Shown: positions 1-6,458 of the stretch, piece by piece | Layout: every line of letters begins with the position of its first letter | Position numbering within the stretch: the stretch's first letter is position 1 | Position numbers and translations under genes: made by a program | The notes under the pieces: generated by a model | The model's input: the letters and a program-made list of their open reading frames with translations, nothing else | Told to the model about the DNA's origin: nothing | Databases searched by the model: none | Assembly: GCA_031290375.1 (NCBI GenBank) | Contig: JAITNR010000010.1 | Location: forward strand, 1-9,928 | Direction of reading: 5' to 3' | From: Prevotellaceae bacterium | Lineage (GTDB): Bacteria > Bacteroidota > Bacteroidia > Bacteroidales > Paludibacteraceae | Length of the DNA stretch: 9,928 bases

Positions 1-20
1 AAATTTGTACTTTTGTGCAT
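1..20 (-). CDS. Transposase N-terminus, left IS copy (6 codons visible)
   Basis: The reverse strand reads ATG at 20-18 and then His-Lys-Ser-Thr-Asn, identical to the first six codons of the transposase of the right IS copy. The rest is outside the window. The assignment rests entirely on identity with the right copy, where 35 codons are visible. Confidence 0.6.
8..15 (+). promoter_or_regulatory. Possible antisense-RNA promoter, left IS copy
   Basis: TACTTTTG fits the Bacteroidota -7 consensus TAnnTTTG and points away from the transposase, towards the terminator at 63-91. The expected start is near base 21-23. The -33 region lies outside the window. The equivalent region of the right copy has no good TTG/TTTG at the usual distance, so promoter strength is uncertain. 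Confidence 0.35.
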
Positions 21-61
21 TGATTAATCTGTGTTTAAGATATCACAAAGATAATCAATGC
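17..61 (-). promoter_or_regulatory. Stem-loop sequestering the transposase start codon, left copy
   Basis: GCATTGATTA (17-26) pairs perfectly with TAATCAATGC (52-61). Pairing continues imperfectly inward (ATCTGTG against CACAAAGAT). On the minus strand the start codon (20-18) lies in the 3' arm. A transcript entering from outside the IS would carry both arms and bury the start codon. A transcript from the internal promoter (46-53) would lack the 5' arm. The mechanism is inferred; the stem itself is seen in the sequence. Confidence 0.55.
46..53 (-). promoter_or_regulatory. Transposase promoter -7 element, left copy
   Basis: The reverse strand reads TATCTTTG, a perfect TAnnTTTG, 25 nt upstream of the transposase start codon. 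It is identical in the right copy. No clear -33 element is present at the usual spacing, which would fit a deliberately weak transposase promoter. Confidence 0.45.
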
Positions 62-62
62 G

Positions 63-91
63 GCGGGATTTTGTATCCCGCTTTTTTTTTT
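63..91 (+). terminator. Intrinsic terminator within left IS end
   Basis: A perfect 7-bp GC-rich stem GCGGGAT/ATCCCGC (63-69 and 75-81) with a 5-nt loop is followed by ten T residues (82-91). It faces out of the IS, towards the PASTA gene. It would end any transcript leaving the IS and would also end the predicted antisense RNA. Confidence 0.85.
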
Positions 92-148
92 ATGAATGGT
101 TTAGCGGACAGTAGTGAAAAATATTATCTAATTCTCAATTATTTTTTA

Positions 149-156
149 TACCTTTG
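149..156 (+). promoter_or_regulatory. Promoter -7 element of the PASTA gene
   Basis: TACCTTTG matches TAnnTTTG 17 nt before the ATG at 174, giving a leader of only about 10 nt. No TTG is seen 19 nt upstream. The left IS end stops 37 bp upstream of the motif, so sequences normally upstream of this promoter may have been replaced by the insertion. Confidence 0.5.
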
Positions 157-173
157 CGAAAAAAAAGAAGTAA

Positions 174-1001
174 ATGAAAACCATAATCGAATTTTTAAAG
201 AGCAGGTTTCTGTGGGTTAATATTTTAATAGCCATAGTCGTAGTTTTTGTGATATGCTTTTTGATTTTAATGTTCTTAAAAGGCTACACCAGGCACGGAG
301 AATCGGTTGAAGTGCCTGTGCTGGTAGGCTATTACGAGAATGAAGCAGAGCAGATTGTCAAGGAAAACCAGTTGAAAATAGAAATAGTGGATTCGGTCTA
401 TCTGCGTGATACTCAGCCGGGTATCATTGTAGAGCAGACACCCAGAGCGGGCACAACGGTTAAACACGACAGGATAATTTTTCTTACAGTCAATGCCATG
501 ACAAAAAAAATCATTCCGTTGCCCAATCTTATAAACGTATCCGAACGTCAAGCTACATATACATTGTCTTCGTTGGGCTTTGAGGTTGGCAATGTGGAGA
601 TTGTGCCTTCGGAATTTTCAGATTTGGTGCTTGACGTCAAGTATAAAGGCTATTCTGTTGCGGCAGGCGAAAAACTCGTTGATGGAGCATCTCTTACGCT
701 TGTAGTTGGCGAAAACGGCGCATCATATCAAGGGCAAATGGCATTTGTCCCCGACCTTGCAGAACTTTTTTTGCCTGATGCTCAGAAAGTTATCAGTGAA
801 AAAAATCTGGTTGTAGGGTATATGGATTTCGATGTAATGCCTGCAAACGAGGACGATAAAAAACTGTACAGGGTTTATCGTCAAAATCCCGAGCGTGGCG
901 AAAGTGTAATTCCCGGCAAAAGGATTGATATTTACCTGAGTAAAGATGCAAATAAGGCACAAAAGATTAAGGGGCAGCGACAGAAAGACGACTTTTTTTA
1001 A
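174..1001 (+). CDS. Membrane-anchored triple-PASTA protein
   Basis: The 275-residue protein has a short cytoplasmic start, one transmembrane helix (about 13-35, very hydrophobic) and three consecutive PASTA repeats (about 46-106, 112-178 and 189-256). Each repeat opens with a (V/L)P-x-L-type strand, carries a helix such as ENEAEQIVKEN, and closes with a G-x-x-V-x-x-G-x-x-(I/L)-x-(I/L)-x-(V/L) strand. PASTA modules bind peptidoglycan or muropeptides in several bacteria. This protein has no kinase or transpeptidase domain, so it is probably a periplasmic anchor or sensor of the cell wall, held in the inner membrane with its repeats outside. The tail (about 257-275) is basic and low in complexity. 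The start at 174 is supported by the helix position and the TACCTTTG promoter just upstream. No SD is present, as usual in Bacteroidota. rnpB follows after 220 bp. Family is secure; exact role unknown. Confidence 0.9.
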   Translation: MKTIIEFLKSRFLWVNILIAIVVVFVICFLILMFLKGYTRHGESVEVPVLVGYYENEAEQIVKENQLKIEIVDSVYLRDTQPGIIVEQTPRAGTTVKHDRIIFLTVNAMTKKIIPLPNLINVSERQATYTLSSLGFEVGNVEIVPSEFSDLVLDVKYKGYSVAAGEKLVDGASLTLVVGENGASYQGQMAFVPDLAELFLPDAQKVISEKNLVVGYMDFDVMPANEDDKKLYRVYRQNPERGESVIPGKRIDIYLSKDANKAQKIKGQRQKDDFF

Positions 1002-1222
1002 ATGCTTTGATTAAAGTTTTTTGCGTCATCGAAAAGGTTATAGCCCTAAGCAATACGGACAATTCAGGTTACATATTTATTTACAAAGAAAAGTCTAAAT
1101 GCAACGGGCAAAATAACTAAGGCATGTGAAATAAATAACATATTAAGCTATAATTTATAACTATCTATTTTACAGAATACAATATTTAAAAACCGTTATA
1201 AGTTATTTATTTTTCGTTACTA

Positions 1223-1612
1223 AAACAGTAGAACGGTTTGTCGCTCCGTCATCAGGCGGAGAGGAAAGTCCGGGCAACACAGGGCAACCATATTTCCTAA
1301 CAGGAAGTCGGCTGTGAAGTCGAATTAGCGTAACAGAAAACAACCGCCAAGGCGTTTTTTCTCTCCTTTTTTGTGAAGCAGAAACGCAGGTAAGGGTGAA
1401 AAGGTGGGGTAAGAGCCTACCGACAGGTTTGGCAACAAACTTGTGCCGTACGCGTTATGGGTTGAAAGTCCAAGTAAACCGACATCTGAGGGCTGCTCGT
1501 CCAAGTCGGAGGGTAGGACGATAGAGGCAAATGGCAACATCTGTCCCAGATAAATGACAAACATTCCATAAACGGAATACAGGATCCGGCTTATAGTTCT
1601 ACTGTTTTTTTT
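1223..1612 (+). ncRNA. rnpB: RNase P RNA (bacterial type A)
   Basis: This is the catalytic RNA that removes 5' leaders from precursor tRNAs. P1 is a perfect 12-bp pairing of bases 1223-1234 with 1596-1607. The 5' conserved block GAGGAAAGTCCGGGC (1261-1275) and the 3' block ending GGATCCGGCTTATAG (1582-1596) form the P4 core. The central P10-P12 block with AGGGTGAAAAGGTG and GGTAAGAGCCTACCG lies near 1395-1422, and AGATAAATGAC lies near 1549-1559. Length (about 385 nt) and block order suit type A. P1 runs straight into eight T residues (1605-1612), so P1 plus the T-tract also acts as a terminator. A weak -7-like motif (TATTTTTC, 1208-1215) lies at the right distance upstream. Ends are set by P1 and may be a few bases off. 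Confidence 0.97.
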
Positions 1613-1635
1613 ATAAATCTATTCAGAAATAAAAA

Positions 1636-1663
1636 GCGGTTGCCATAGACAACCGTTTTTTTT
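1636..1663. terminator. Bidirectional terminator between rnpB and the beta-barrel gene
   Basis: CGGTTG (1637-1642) pairs with CAACCG (1650-1655) around a 7-nt loop. Eight T residues follow on the plus strand (1656-1663) and five A residues precede it (1631-1635), which read as a T-tract on the minus strand. It can therefore serve rnpB from the left and the convergent beta-barrel gene from the right. Confidence 0.85.
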
Positions 1664-1699
1664 GTGTAGTTACTTAAAAAAGATTATTTTTTTTTATTT

Positions 1700-2734
1700 T
1701 TATCTCATGCGATTTTTGCGTTGCCATTTTGAGTTGTAGTCTTCGAGACAGTTGCACGGTTCTTTGTTGCCCAAGTCGAATAGCAGGGTAAACTTTATAC
1801 CAACCAACAGTGGATTGACCGCTTTATCTATTGCTCTGATTGATGTGAAAATAGAGTTATGTTGCAAGTTTAACACATTGGCAGAGCCATCGGGAGCATA
1901 AGGAGCAGATACAAATTCGCCGTTCGGTATTACGTCTGTTCTTACATTTTTTCCCCCTATTGGATTTACGTTGAGAACGCCGTAGTCTGCAAATGCTGCT
2001 ATACGATAATGAAAACGTGTTTTGTTTTTGTTGAAAAACATTATTTTGCCTATTTCCAATGATGCAACCACACTATAATTAAGGCTTATGTCTTGTTTGC
2101 TTGATGTTTTGCCACCGCCATAATAATTTGGTGGCATTTCTATAAGGTGAGGATAAATTCCTCCGGCACTACTGATAACTGATTTTGTATTGGCAAATCC
2201 CAAGACATTTAATCCAAATTTACCACCAGCCAAAAAATAGATACTTTGAAATCTTGCACCCATCATCAACGGGATATTAACATATCCTATGCTATAATTG
2301 TCTCTGTATTTGTCAAAGTCATATCTCATAACAAATGGATCACCCTCTTTGTCTATCATTCCGCCTTGTTCCACATTTACATAATGCTTGCCATTTGCAC
2401 CTATTACTATTTCTCCAAGCTCAACACGTAACCTATCAATCTTGTGTGTCGAATTTTTAAAGTCAAACTCAGCACCTACAGACAGCAAGAACTTTCTGTG
2501 TTGAAACTCAAAGCCCAAACCCAAAAGCCCTCCCGGTCCTCCGATTGACTTGTATATATTGGGAAGTCCTAACTCTGCGCTACCGATATCGGCATGCAAC
2601 AAATTAGCGTAACCTACTGCTCCCCAGAAACTTAGGTAATACTTATTAAGGTATTGAGCATACGAAGATGACACTGAGAAAAAACTGAATGCCACAATCA
2701 ATGAAACTCCGATGAATTTTGTTTTTTGATTCAT
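1700..2734 (-). CDS. Outer-membrane beta-barrel protein, unassigned
   Basis: The 344-residue protein begins with a clear Sec signal peptide (basic MNQKTK, hydrophobic 8-22, cleavage expected after the SYA at 24-26). The mature part alternates short amphipathic strands with turns rich in Gly, Asn and Asp, for example YYLSFWGAVGYANL and FLLSVGAEFDF. It ends in a strand-like segment LLVGIKFTLLFDL. This is typical of the Bacteroidota outer-membrane beta-barrel superfamily, perhaps 10-12 strands. An unusual basic tail with two cysteines (PCNCLEDYNSKWQRKNRMR) follows the last strand, so the barrel does not end in the usual terminal aromatic residue. It is transcribed leftward, divergent from dnaN, and shares a terminator with rnpB. 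No ligand or partner can be read from the sequence. PorT-like and OmpW-like subfamilies were considered, but no diagnostic motif was seen. Confidence 0.85.
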   Translation of the reverse strand: MNQKTKFIGVSLIVAFSFFSVSSSYAQYLNKYYLSFWGAVGYANLLHADIGSAELGLPNIYKSIGGPGGLLGLGFEFQHRKFLLSVGAEFDFKNSTHKIDRLRVELGEIVIGANGKHYVNVEQGGMIDKEGDPFVMRYDFDKYRDNYSIGYVNIPLMMGARFQSIYFLAGGKFGLNVLGFANTKSVISSAGGIYPHLIEMPPNYYGGGKTSSKQDISLNYSVVASLEIGKIMFFNKNKTRFHYRIAAFADYGVLNVNPIGGKNVRTDVIPNGEFVSAPYAPDGSANVLNLQHNSIFTSIRAIDKAVNPLLVGIKFTLLFDLGNKEPCNCLEDYNSKWQRKNRMR

Positions 2735-2928
2735 AATATATCGTTATTTTTCTGTTTATTCTTTTACAAAATTTTTATTTTTTTAACATTAAATATCTTG
2801 TCGAAACACTAATAATACAAAATATGACTTTAAAAATGCAATAACTCATTGTTGTCTGCAAAATTTTCACAGCATGTTCAAAGCCACCAAAATAAGACAA
2901 ACCTGCACTTGTAACAGGCTGAAAACGA

Positions 2929-2977
2929 ACACTTGTGTTGTAAAAAAACGCTTTTACAACAATCCAAAATCAAGTGT
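2929..2977. repeat. Nested inverted repeat (bulged stem-loop)
   Basis: TGTTGTAAAA (2936-2945) and TTTTACAACA (2952-2961) form a perfect 10-bp stem around AAACGC. The adjacent outer arms ACACTTG (2929-2935) and CAAGTGT (2971-2977) pair perfectly as well, leaving a 9-nt bulge on one side. It has no T-tract, so it does not look like a terminator. An operator or the core of a small RNA is possible. Function unknown. Confidence 0.55.
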
Positions 2978-3153
2978 ATTGTATGATGATTTTTAGTCAT
3001 TACGAAAACCAAAAAAATAAACTACAAAGATAAAAGAAATATTTTAAATGGCAAATAAAAATTTTTATTTTTTTTTACATTTTAATACTTTAACGTTTGA
3101 ACTTGATTTTTGTTGTGCAGTAAAAAAATATTTTTTTTCTCAGAAAAAAATGT

Positions 3154-3161
3154 TACCTTTG
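3154..3161 (+). promoter_or_regulatory. dnaN promoter -7 element
   Basis: TACCTTTG matches TAnnTTTG 48 nt before the dnaN start codon, which predicts a leader of about 40 nt. The -33 position is a T-tract, not a clear TTTG. Confidence 0.55.
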
Positions 3162-3209
3162 CTCTTAGAAACAAAGTGATATTAATTGTAATAAAAAATC
3201 ATATAAATT

Positions 3210-4346
3210 ATGAAATTAACAGTTTCAAGAACCGAATTATTTAACAAACTTTCGGCTGTTGGTAAGGTTATCAACCCTAAAACACCAATGCCTGTTGCCG
3301 AAAATTTTCTTTTCAACATAGAAAAGAGCAAAATTACTATTACTGCTACCGATTTGGAAACGACTTTGACCTCAGTTTTATCGCTCGAAGACGAAGTGGG
3401 TGAAATGATTTTGGCAGTTTCTCCCAAACTTATTGAAGTGCTGAAAGAGATGCCTGAGCAGCTTATTCATTTCAACATTGATGAAGACAGTTTTAAAATT
3501 GACATTACCAACGAAAGTGGCAATTATAAGGGTGATTTTCTCGGAATTAACGTGGGCAAAGAGGGAGAGGAATTTCCAAAACCAAGAGAAATAAGCGAAG
3601 AAAATCAGTCGTTTGAACTCGCAAGTGAAGTGTTGTTTAATGGAATATACAAAACTTCATTTGCAATGGCAGAAGAGGACTCTCGCCCAACTATGACGGG
3701 CATTTTGTTCGACATCTTCCCCGAAAATATCACTTTTGTTGCCACAGATGCACATAAGTTGGTTAAATACAATGCGTTAGGTATGAGCAATGGCTTTGAA
3801 GCCTCATTTATTTTGCCCAAAAAGCCTGCTCAAACTCTAAAAAATATTGTGGTGAAATCTGACGACATGGTTAAAATCAGTTTTGACGAAAAAAATATTG
3901 TGTTTGAACTGCCCGATTTTATGATGAAATGTCGCAGAATTGAGGGACGCTATCCTAACTATAACACTGTTATTCAACAGAATAATCCGTTTAAGATGAT
4001 TGTGGACAGGGGGGTGCTTCTGTCGGCAGTAAAGAGGGTTAAGGTGTTTTCCAACGAAGGCACAGGCTTGATCAAACTGAATATCACAGAGAATAACCTC
4101 AATATTTCTGCGCAGGATATTGATTTTTCTACCTCTGCCGATGAAACTTTGGTTTGTCAATATGGCGATGATGTGCTGGAAATCAGTTTCAAGGCAAAAC
4201 TGCTTGAAGAAATATTGTCGAATATTTCCTCAACTGAAGTTGTGTTTGAACTTACTGATTCCACTAAGCCCGGTATCATAGTTCCCTTGAAAAATGAGGA
4301 GAAAGAGGAGTTGCTTATGTTGCTTATGCCGATGTTTTTAAATTAA
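3210..4346 (+). CDS. dnaN: DNA polymerase III beta subunit (sliding clamp)
   Basis: DnaN forms the ring-shaped dimer that tethers DNA polymerase III and other clamp-binding proteins to DNA. The 378-residue length and the three similar clamp folds (about 1-120, 128-245 and 248-378) match the family. The N-terminus MKLTVSRTELFNKLSAVGKVI, the central segment with EEDSRPTMTGILF and VATDAHKL, and RRIEGRYPNY are typical. The C-terminus ends PMFLN where many clamps have PMR/PML plus a short tail. No SD is seen before the ATG; the leader is AT-rich as expected in Bacteroidota. A TACCTTTG promoter lies 48 nt upstream and a hairpin follows the stop, so it is probably a single-gene unit. dnaA and recF are not adjacent, so this is not an oriC-type cluster. 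Confidence 0.98.
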   Translation: MKLTVSRTELFNKLSAVGKVINPKTPMPVAENFLFNIEKSKITITATDLETTLTSVLSLEDEVGEMILAVSPKLIEVLKEMPEQLIHFNIDEDSFKIDITNESGNYKGDFLGINVGKEGEEFPKPREISEENQSFELASEVLFNGIYKTSFAMAEEDSRPTMTGILFDIFPENITFVATDAHKLVKYNALGMSNGFEASFILPKKPAQTLKNIVVKSDDMVKISFDEKNIVFELPDFMMKCRRIEGRYPNYNTVIQQNNPFKMIVDRGVLLSAVKRVKVFSNEGTGLIKLNITENNLNISAQDIDFSTSADETLVCQYGDDVLEISFKAKLLEEILSNISSTEVVFELTDSTKPGIIVPLKNEEKEELLMLLMPMFLN

Positions 4347-4364
4347 TATTCTATTTCGATTTGC

Positions 4365-4402
4365 AGTGTGCGATATTCGGTTTGCGATTATCGCACACTT
4401 TT
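4365..4402 (+). terminator. Terminator-like hairpin after dnaN
   Basis: AGTGTGCGATA (4365-4375) pairs perfectly with TATCGCACACT (4389-4399), an 11-bp stem with a 13-nt loop, followed by a short T-tract (4399-4402). The stem is strong but the T-tract is short, so termination may be partial, with some read-through into prmC. Confidence 0.6.
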
Positions 4403-4479
4403 ATCTCTTATTCAGACGGTATAATCAAGTGCAAAGACGCAACACAACTTTGCATTATTCATAATCACTAAATATAAAA

Positions 4480-5316
4480 ATGTCCAACACATTATCAGAC
4501 ATAAACTCCTTATTACAAGCGATTTACCCAAGACGCGAGGCTGGGGCTGTTGCCTCTTTGCTTTTGCAGAAAATTGTTGGGGCAAGTGCTTCTGATGTGC
4601 TGTTGGGCAATTTTGAGTTGTCCAAAGTGCAGTTGCAAAATATTGAGATGGCACTCGAACGGCTGAAACTCAACGAACCAATACAGTATGTTTTGGGGCA
4701 AACGGAATTTTGCGGATTGCCGTTTAAAACGGACAAACGAGCCTTAATTCCGCGTCCTGAAACCGAAGAGTTAGTTTCTTGGGTTTTATCTCTAAAAAGC
4801 AATGCAGAAGTAAGGGTAGTTCTTGATATTTGTACAGGAAGTGGATGTATTGCAGTAACTTTGGCGAAAAATCTGCCTGATGCAAAAGTTTTCGCCCTTG
4901 ACATTTCGCTTGATGCCTTGAGCCTTGCGCAAGAAAATGCTGTTTTAAATGCTGTTCAGATAGAATTTTTGCATTGTAACATCTTGAAAACCGATGATTT
5001 AGGTGAAAAATTTGACATCATAGTCTCAAATCCGCCTTACGTTCTTCTGTCTGAAAAGCAGTTTATGAGACCTAATGTGCTTGATTATGAGCCTGAAATA
5101 GCACTTTTTGTGTCGGAAGAAAACCCTTTGATTTTTTATGAACACATTGCCCATTTTGCACAAAAACACCTCAATAAAAATGGGTGTTTGTTTTTTGAAA
5201 TCAATCAACAGTTTGGTAATCAAATAGTTGAATTATTACAAAAATATCAATTCAAAAATATTGAGCTGAAAAAAGATATTTCAGGTAATGATAGAATGTG
5301 TCTAATTAACAGTTGA
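4480..5316 (+). CDS. prmC: Release factor glutamine methyltransferase
   Basis: PrmC uses S-adenosylmethionine to N5-methylate the glutamine of the GGQ motif in peptide release factors RF1 and RF2. The 278-residue length is normal. An N-terminal helical domain (about 1-75) is followed by RALIPRPETEELV (87-99), the Rossmann SAM-binding motif LDICTGSGCIA (115-125), the acidic DIS at strand 2 (141-143), and the catalytic NPPY (184-187) within IIVSNPPYVLL. These are the PrmC/HemK hallmarks. The ATG lies 78 nt downstream of the hairpin after dnaN. A near-consensus -7 (CAACTTTG, 4445-4452) suggests its own promoter. No SD is present. Confidence 0.96.
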   Translation: MSNTLSDINSLLQAIYPRREAGAVASLLLQKIVGASASDVLLGNFELSKVQLQNIEMALERLKLNEPIQYVLGQTEFCGLPFKTDKRALIPRPETEELVSWVLSLKSNAEVRVVLDICTGSGCIAVTLAKNLPDAKVFALDISLDALSLAQENAVLNAVQIEFLHCNILKTDDLGEKFDIIVSNPPYVLLSEKQFMRPNVLDYEPEIALFVSEENPLIFYEHIAHFAQKHLNKNGCLFFEINQQFGNQIVELLQKYQFKNIELKKDISGNDRMCLINS

Positions 5317-5633
5317 AAGTTGAAAATTAGGGACAAAACCTTGTAGTAGTAGGATAGGGTAGGGGAGAGCAGTGGCACCTTACCGCAAGAGAACAAATGT
5401 AAATAATGCGCTGAAAGGCATAAGCGAATAACAATATTGAATAGTATTGGCTTGTTATTTGAAAACGAAACAGTATATTTGGTTTTCCCTTGATATGCCT
5501 GAGGTACAGTGTTAGGTTGAGGCTAAAAATAAGTTGTAAATGTTTTATAATCAATAAATTAAAAATTCTATTTTATTGTTACTTGAATCGCTGTTGGAAC
5601 GCTGTAAAGACAAAATTAACAACCAATGACAAG
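5317..5633. other. Non-coding gap before nnrD
   Basis: These 317 bp contain a purine-rich stretch (5344-5372), a nested inverted repeat (AATAACAA at 5427-5434 with TTGTTATT at 5452-5459, and CAATA/TATTG inside it) and no convincing gene. The nnrD frame stays open back to an ATG at 5490, but the 48 extra residues show no similarity to the NnrE epimerase domain or to a targeting signal, so this was treated as untranslated. Confidence 0.5.
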
Positions 5634-6458
5634 ATGGAAAACAGTATTGACAAAAATTTAATTAAAAAATTGTTGTTGCAACGGGACAAATTTGCTCACA
5701 AGGGCGATTTTGGACGCACGCTTCTGATTTGCGGTTCGGAGTCAATGGCTGGAGCGGCTTTTTTGACTACGGGTGGGGCGTTGCGGTCGGGTTGCGGATA
5801 CGTTCATACGCTTTTGCCTCAAAAATACGTTGTGGCTTTGACAGCAAGGTTTCCTTCAGCATTGATTATCAGCGAGAAAAAAGACTGCTTTTCTCAAATA
5901 CCGGAAAATTTGGAGCGATTTTCATCTGTAGGTATCGGCTGCGGGTTGGGCAAACATAAGGATACGGCTTTTGCCCTTGAAAATCTTTTGAAAAACTACG
6001 ACAAGCCAATGGTAATTGATGCGGACGCATTAAATATTATATCTCAAAATACTGATTTACTGGATTATATCCCTGAAAGTTCGATTCTTACTCCTCATCT
6101 CAAAGAGTTGGAACGGCTGATTGGTACTTGGCAATGCGATGAAGAAAAGATGAATTTAACGAGTAACTTTGCAGAAAAATACGGTGTAATAGTACTGGTA
6201 AAAGGCTATAATACAATGATTTGCCTTCCCTGCAAAAAACGTTTTTTCAATACAACAGGCAATGCCTTTTTGGCAAAAGCTGGTTCGGGTGATGTGCTTA
6301 CAGGCTTGCTTGCTGGTTTGCTTGCACGCGGCTACAAGCCGTTTGAGGCGGCAGCAATTGGGGCTTACTATCATGGACTTGCGGGCGAAATGGCAGAGCG
6401 GGCTATCAGTGGAGAAAGTTACAACAGTGCCGATTTGATTGATTTCATAAGGATTTAG
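5634..6458 (+). CDS. nnrD: ADP/ATP-dependent NAD(P)H-hydrate dehydratase
   Basis: This enzyme repairs the damaged hydrates of NADH and NADPH by nucleotide-dependent dehydration, a housekeeping metabolite-repair step in the cytoplasm. The protein, 274 residues from the chosen start, has the YjeF C-terminal (ribokinase-like) fold. HKGDFG lies at 22-27, a Gly-rich GSESMAGAA at 34-42, VIDADAL at 127-133, TPH at 153-155, and the nucleotide/catalytic loop GNAFLAKAGSGDVLTG at 209-224. The start at 5634 places LLLQRDKFAHKG where the family begins. An upstream in-frame ATG at 5490 adds 48 residues of low-quality sequence and is less likely. The N-terminal NnrE epimerase domain, often fused to NnrD in bacteria, is absent here. 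The 3' end overlaps the convergent U32 gene by 14 bp. Confidence 0.93.
   Translation: MENSIDKNLIKKLLLQRDKFAHKGDFGRTLLICGSESMAGAAFLTTGGALRSGCGYVHTLLPQKYVVALTARFPSALIISEKKDCFSQIPENLERFSSVGIGCGLGKHKDTAFALENLLKNYDKPMVIDADALNIISQNTDLLDYIPESSILTPHLKELERLIGTWQCDEEKMNLTSNFAEKYGVIVLVKGYNTMICLPCKKRFFNTTGNAFLAKAGSGDVLTGLLAGLLARGYKPFEAAAIGAYYHGLAGEMAERAISGESYNSADLIDFIRI

Larger units (their letters stand above)
22..91 (+). ncRNA. Predicted antisense RNA of the IS, left copy (RNA-OUT-like)
   Basis: A TAnnTTTG motif (8-15) and a strong intrinsic terminator (63-91) face the same way and would bound an RNA of about 70 nt complementary to the leader of the transposase mRNA. This resembles RNA-OUT of IS10 in position, size and orientation. 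Both ends are estimates. Expression is not shown by the sequence. Confidence 0.35.
1..111 (-). mobile_element. IS end, left copy (IS4-like, truncated by window edge)
   Basis: This stretch is the reverse complement of bases 9732-9842, apart from three differences in a predicted loop (near bases 33, 36 and 41) and one extra T in the T-tract. The outer end is the 12-bp repeat TTTAGCGGACAG at 100-111. The element continues off the left edge, and its transposase would be read leftward from base 20. The family is inferred from the transposase N-terminus visible in the right copy. No target-site duplication can be judged because the far end is not in the window. The 7 bases outside the end (TAGTGAA) are also found outside the right copy. 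Confidence 0.8.
2735..3209. other. AT-rich intergenic region between divergent genes
   Basis: These 475 bp separate the leftward beta-barrel gene from dnaN. They hold the dnaN promoter motif at 3154-3161 and a long stem-loop at 2929-2977. No open reading frame with coding character, no tRNA and no DnaA-box cluster was seen. The rest is A- and T-tract DNA. Confidence 0.6.

Noticed and set aside
5..220. Open frame of 71 codons on the plus strand at the left edge
   Set aside because: It runs antisense through the IS end and its terminator, then out of frame into the start of the PASTA gene. It has no start signal and is better explained by the IS.
1002..1222. Possible tRNA or small gene between the PASTA gene and rnpB
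   Set aside because: No cloverleaf, no coding frame and no strong hairpin was found; only a weak rnpB promoter-like motif near its end.
1325..1564. Open frame of 79 codons on the minus strand
   Set aside because: It lies wholly inside the RNase P RNA gene, whose conserved blocks account for the sequence.
4524..4904. Open frame of 126 codons on the minus strand
   Set aside because: It is antisense to prmC, which has all its motifs; the translation has no recognisable features.
5490..5633. Upstream start for nnrD giving 48 extra residues
   Set aside because: The extension is rich in Cys, Lys and Tyr with no family similarity. The ATG at 5634 begins where the domain begins.
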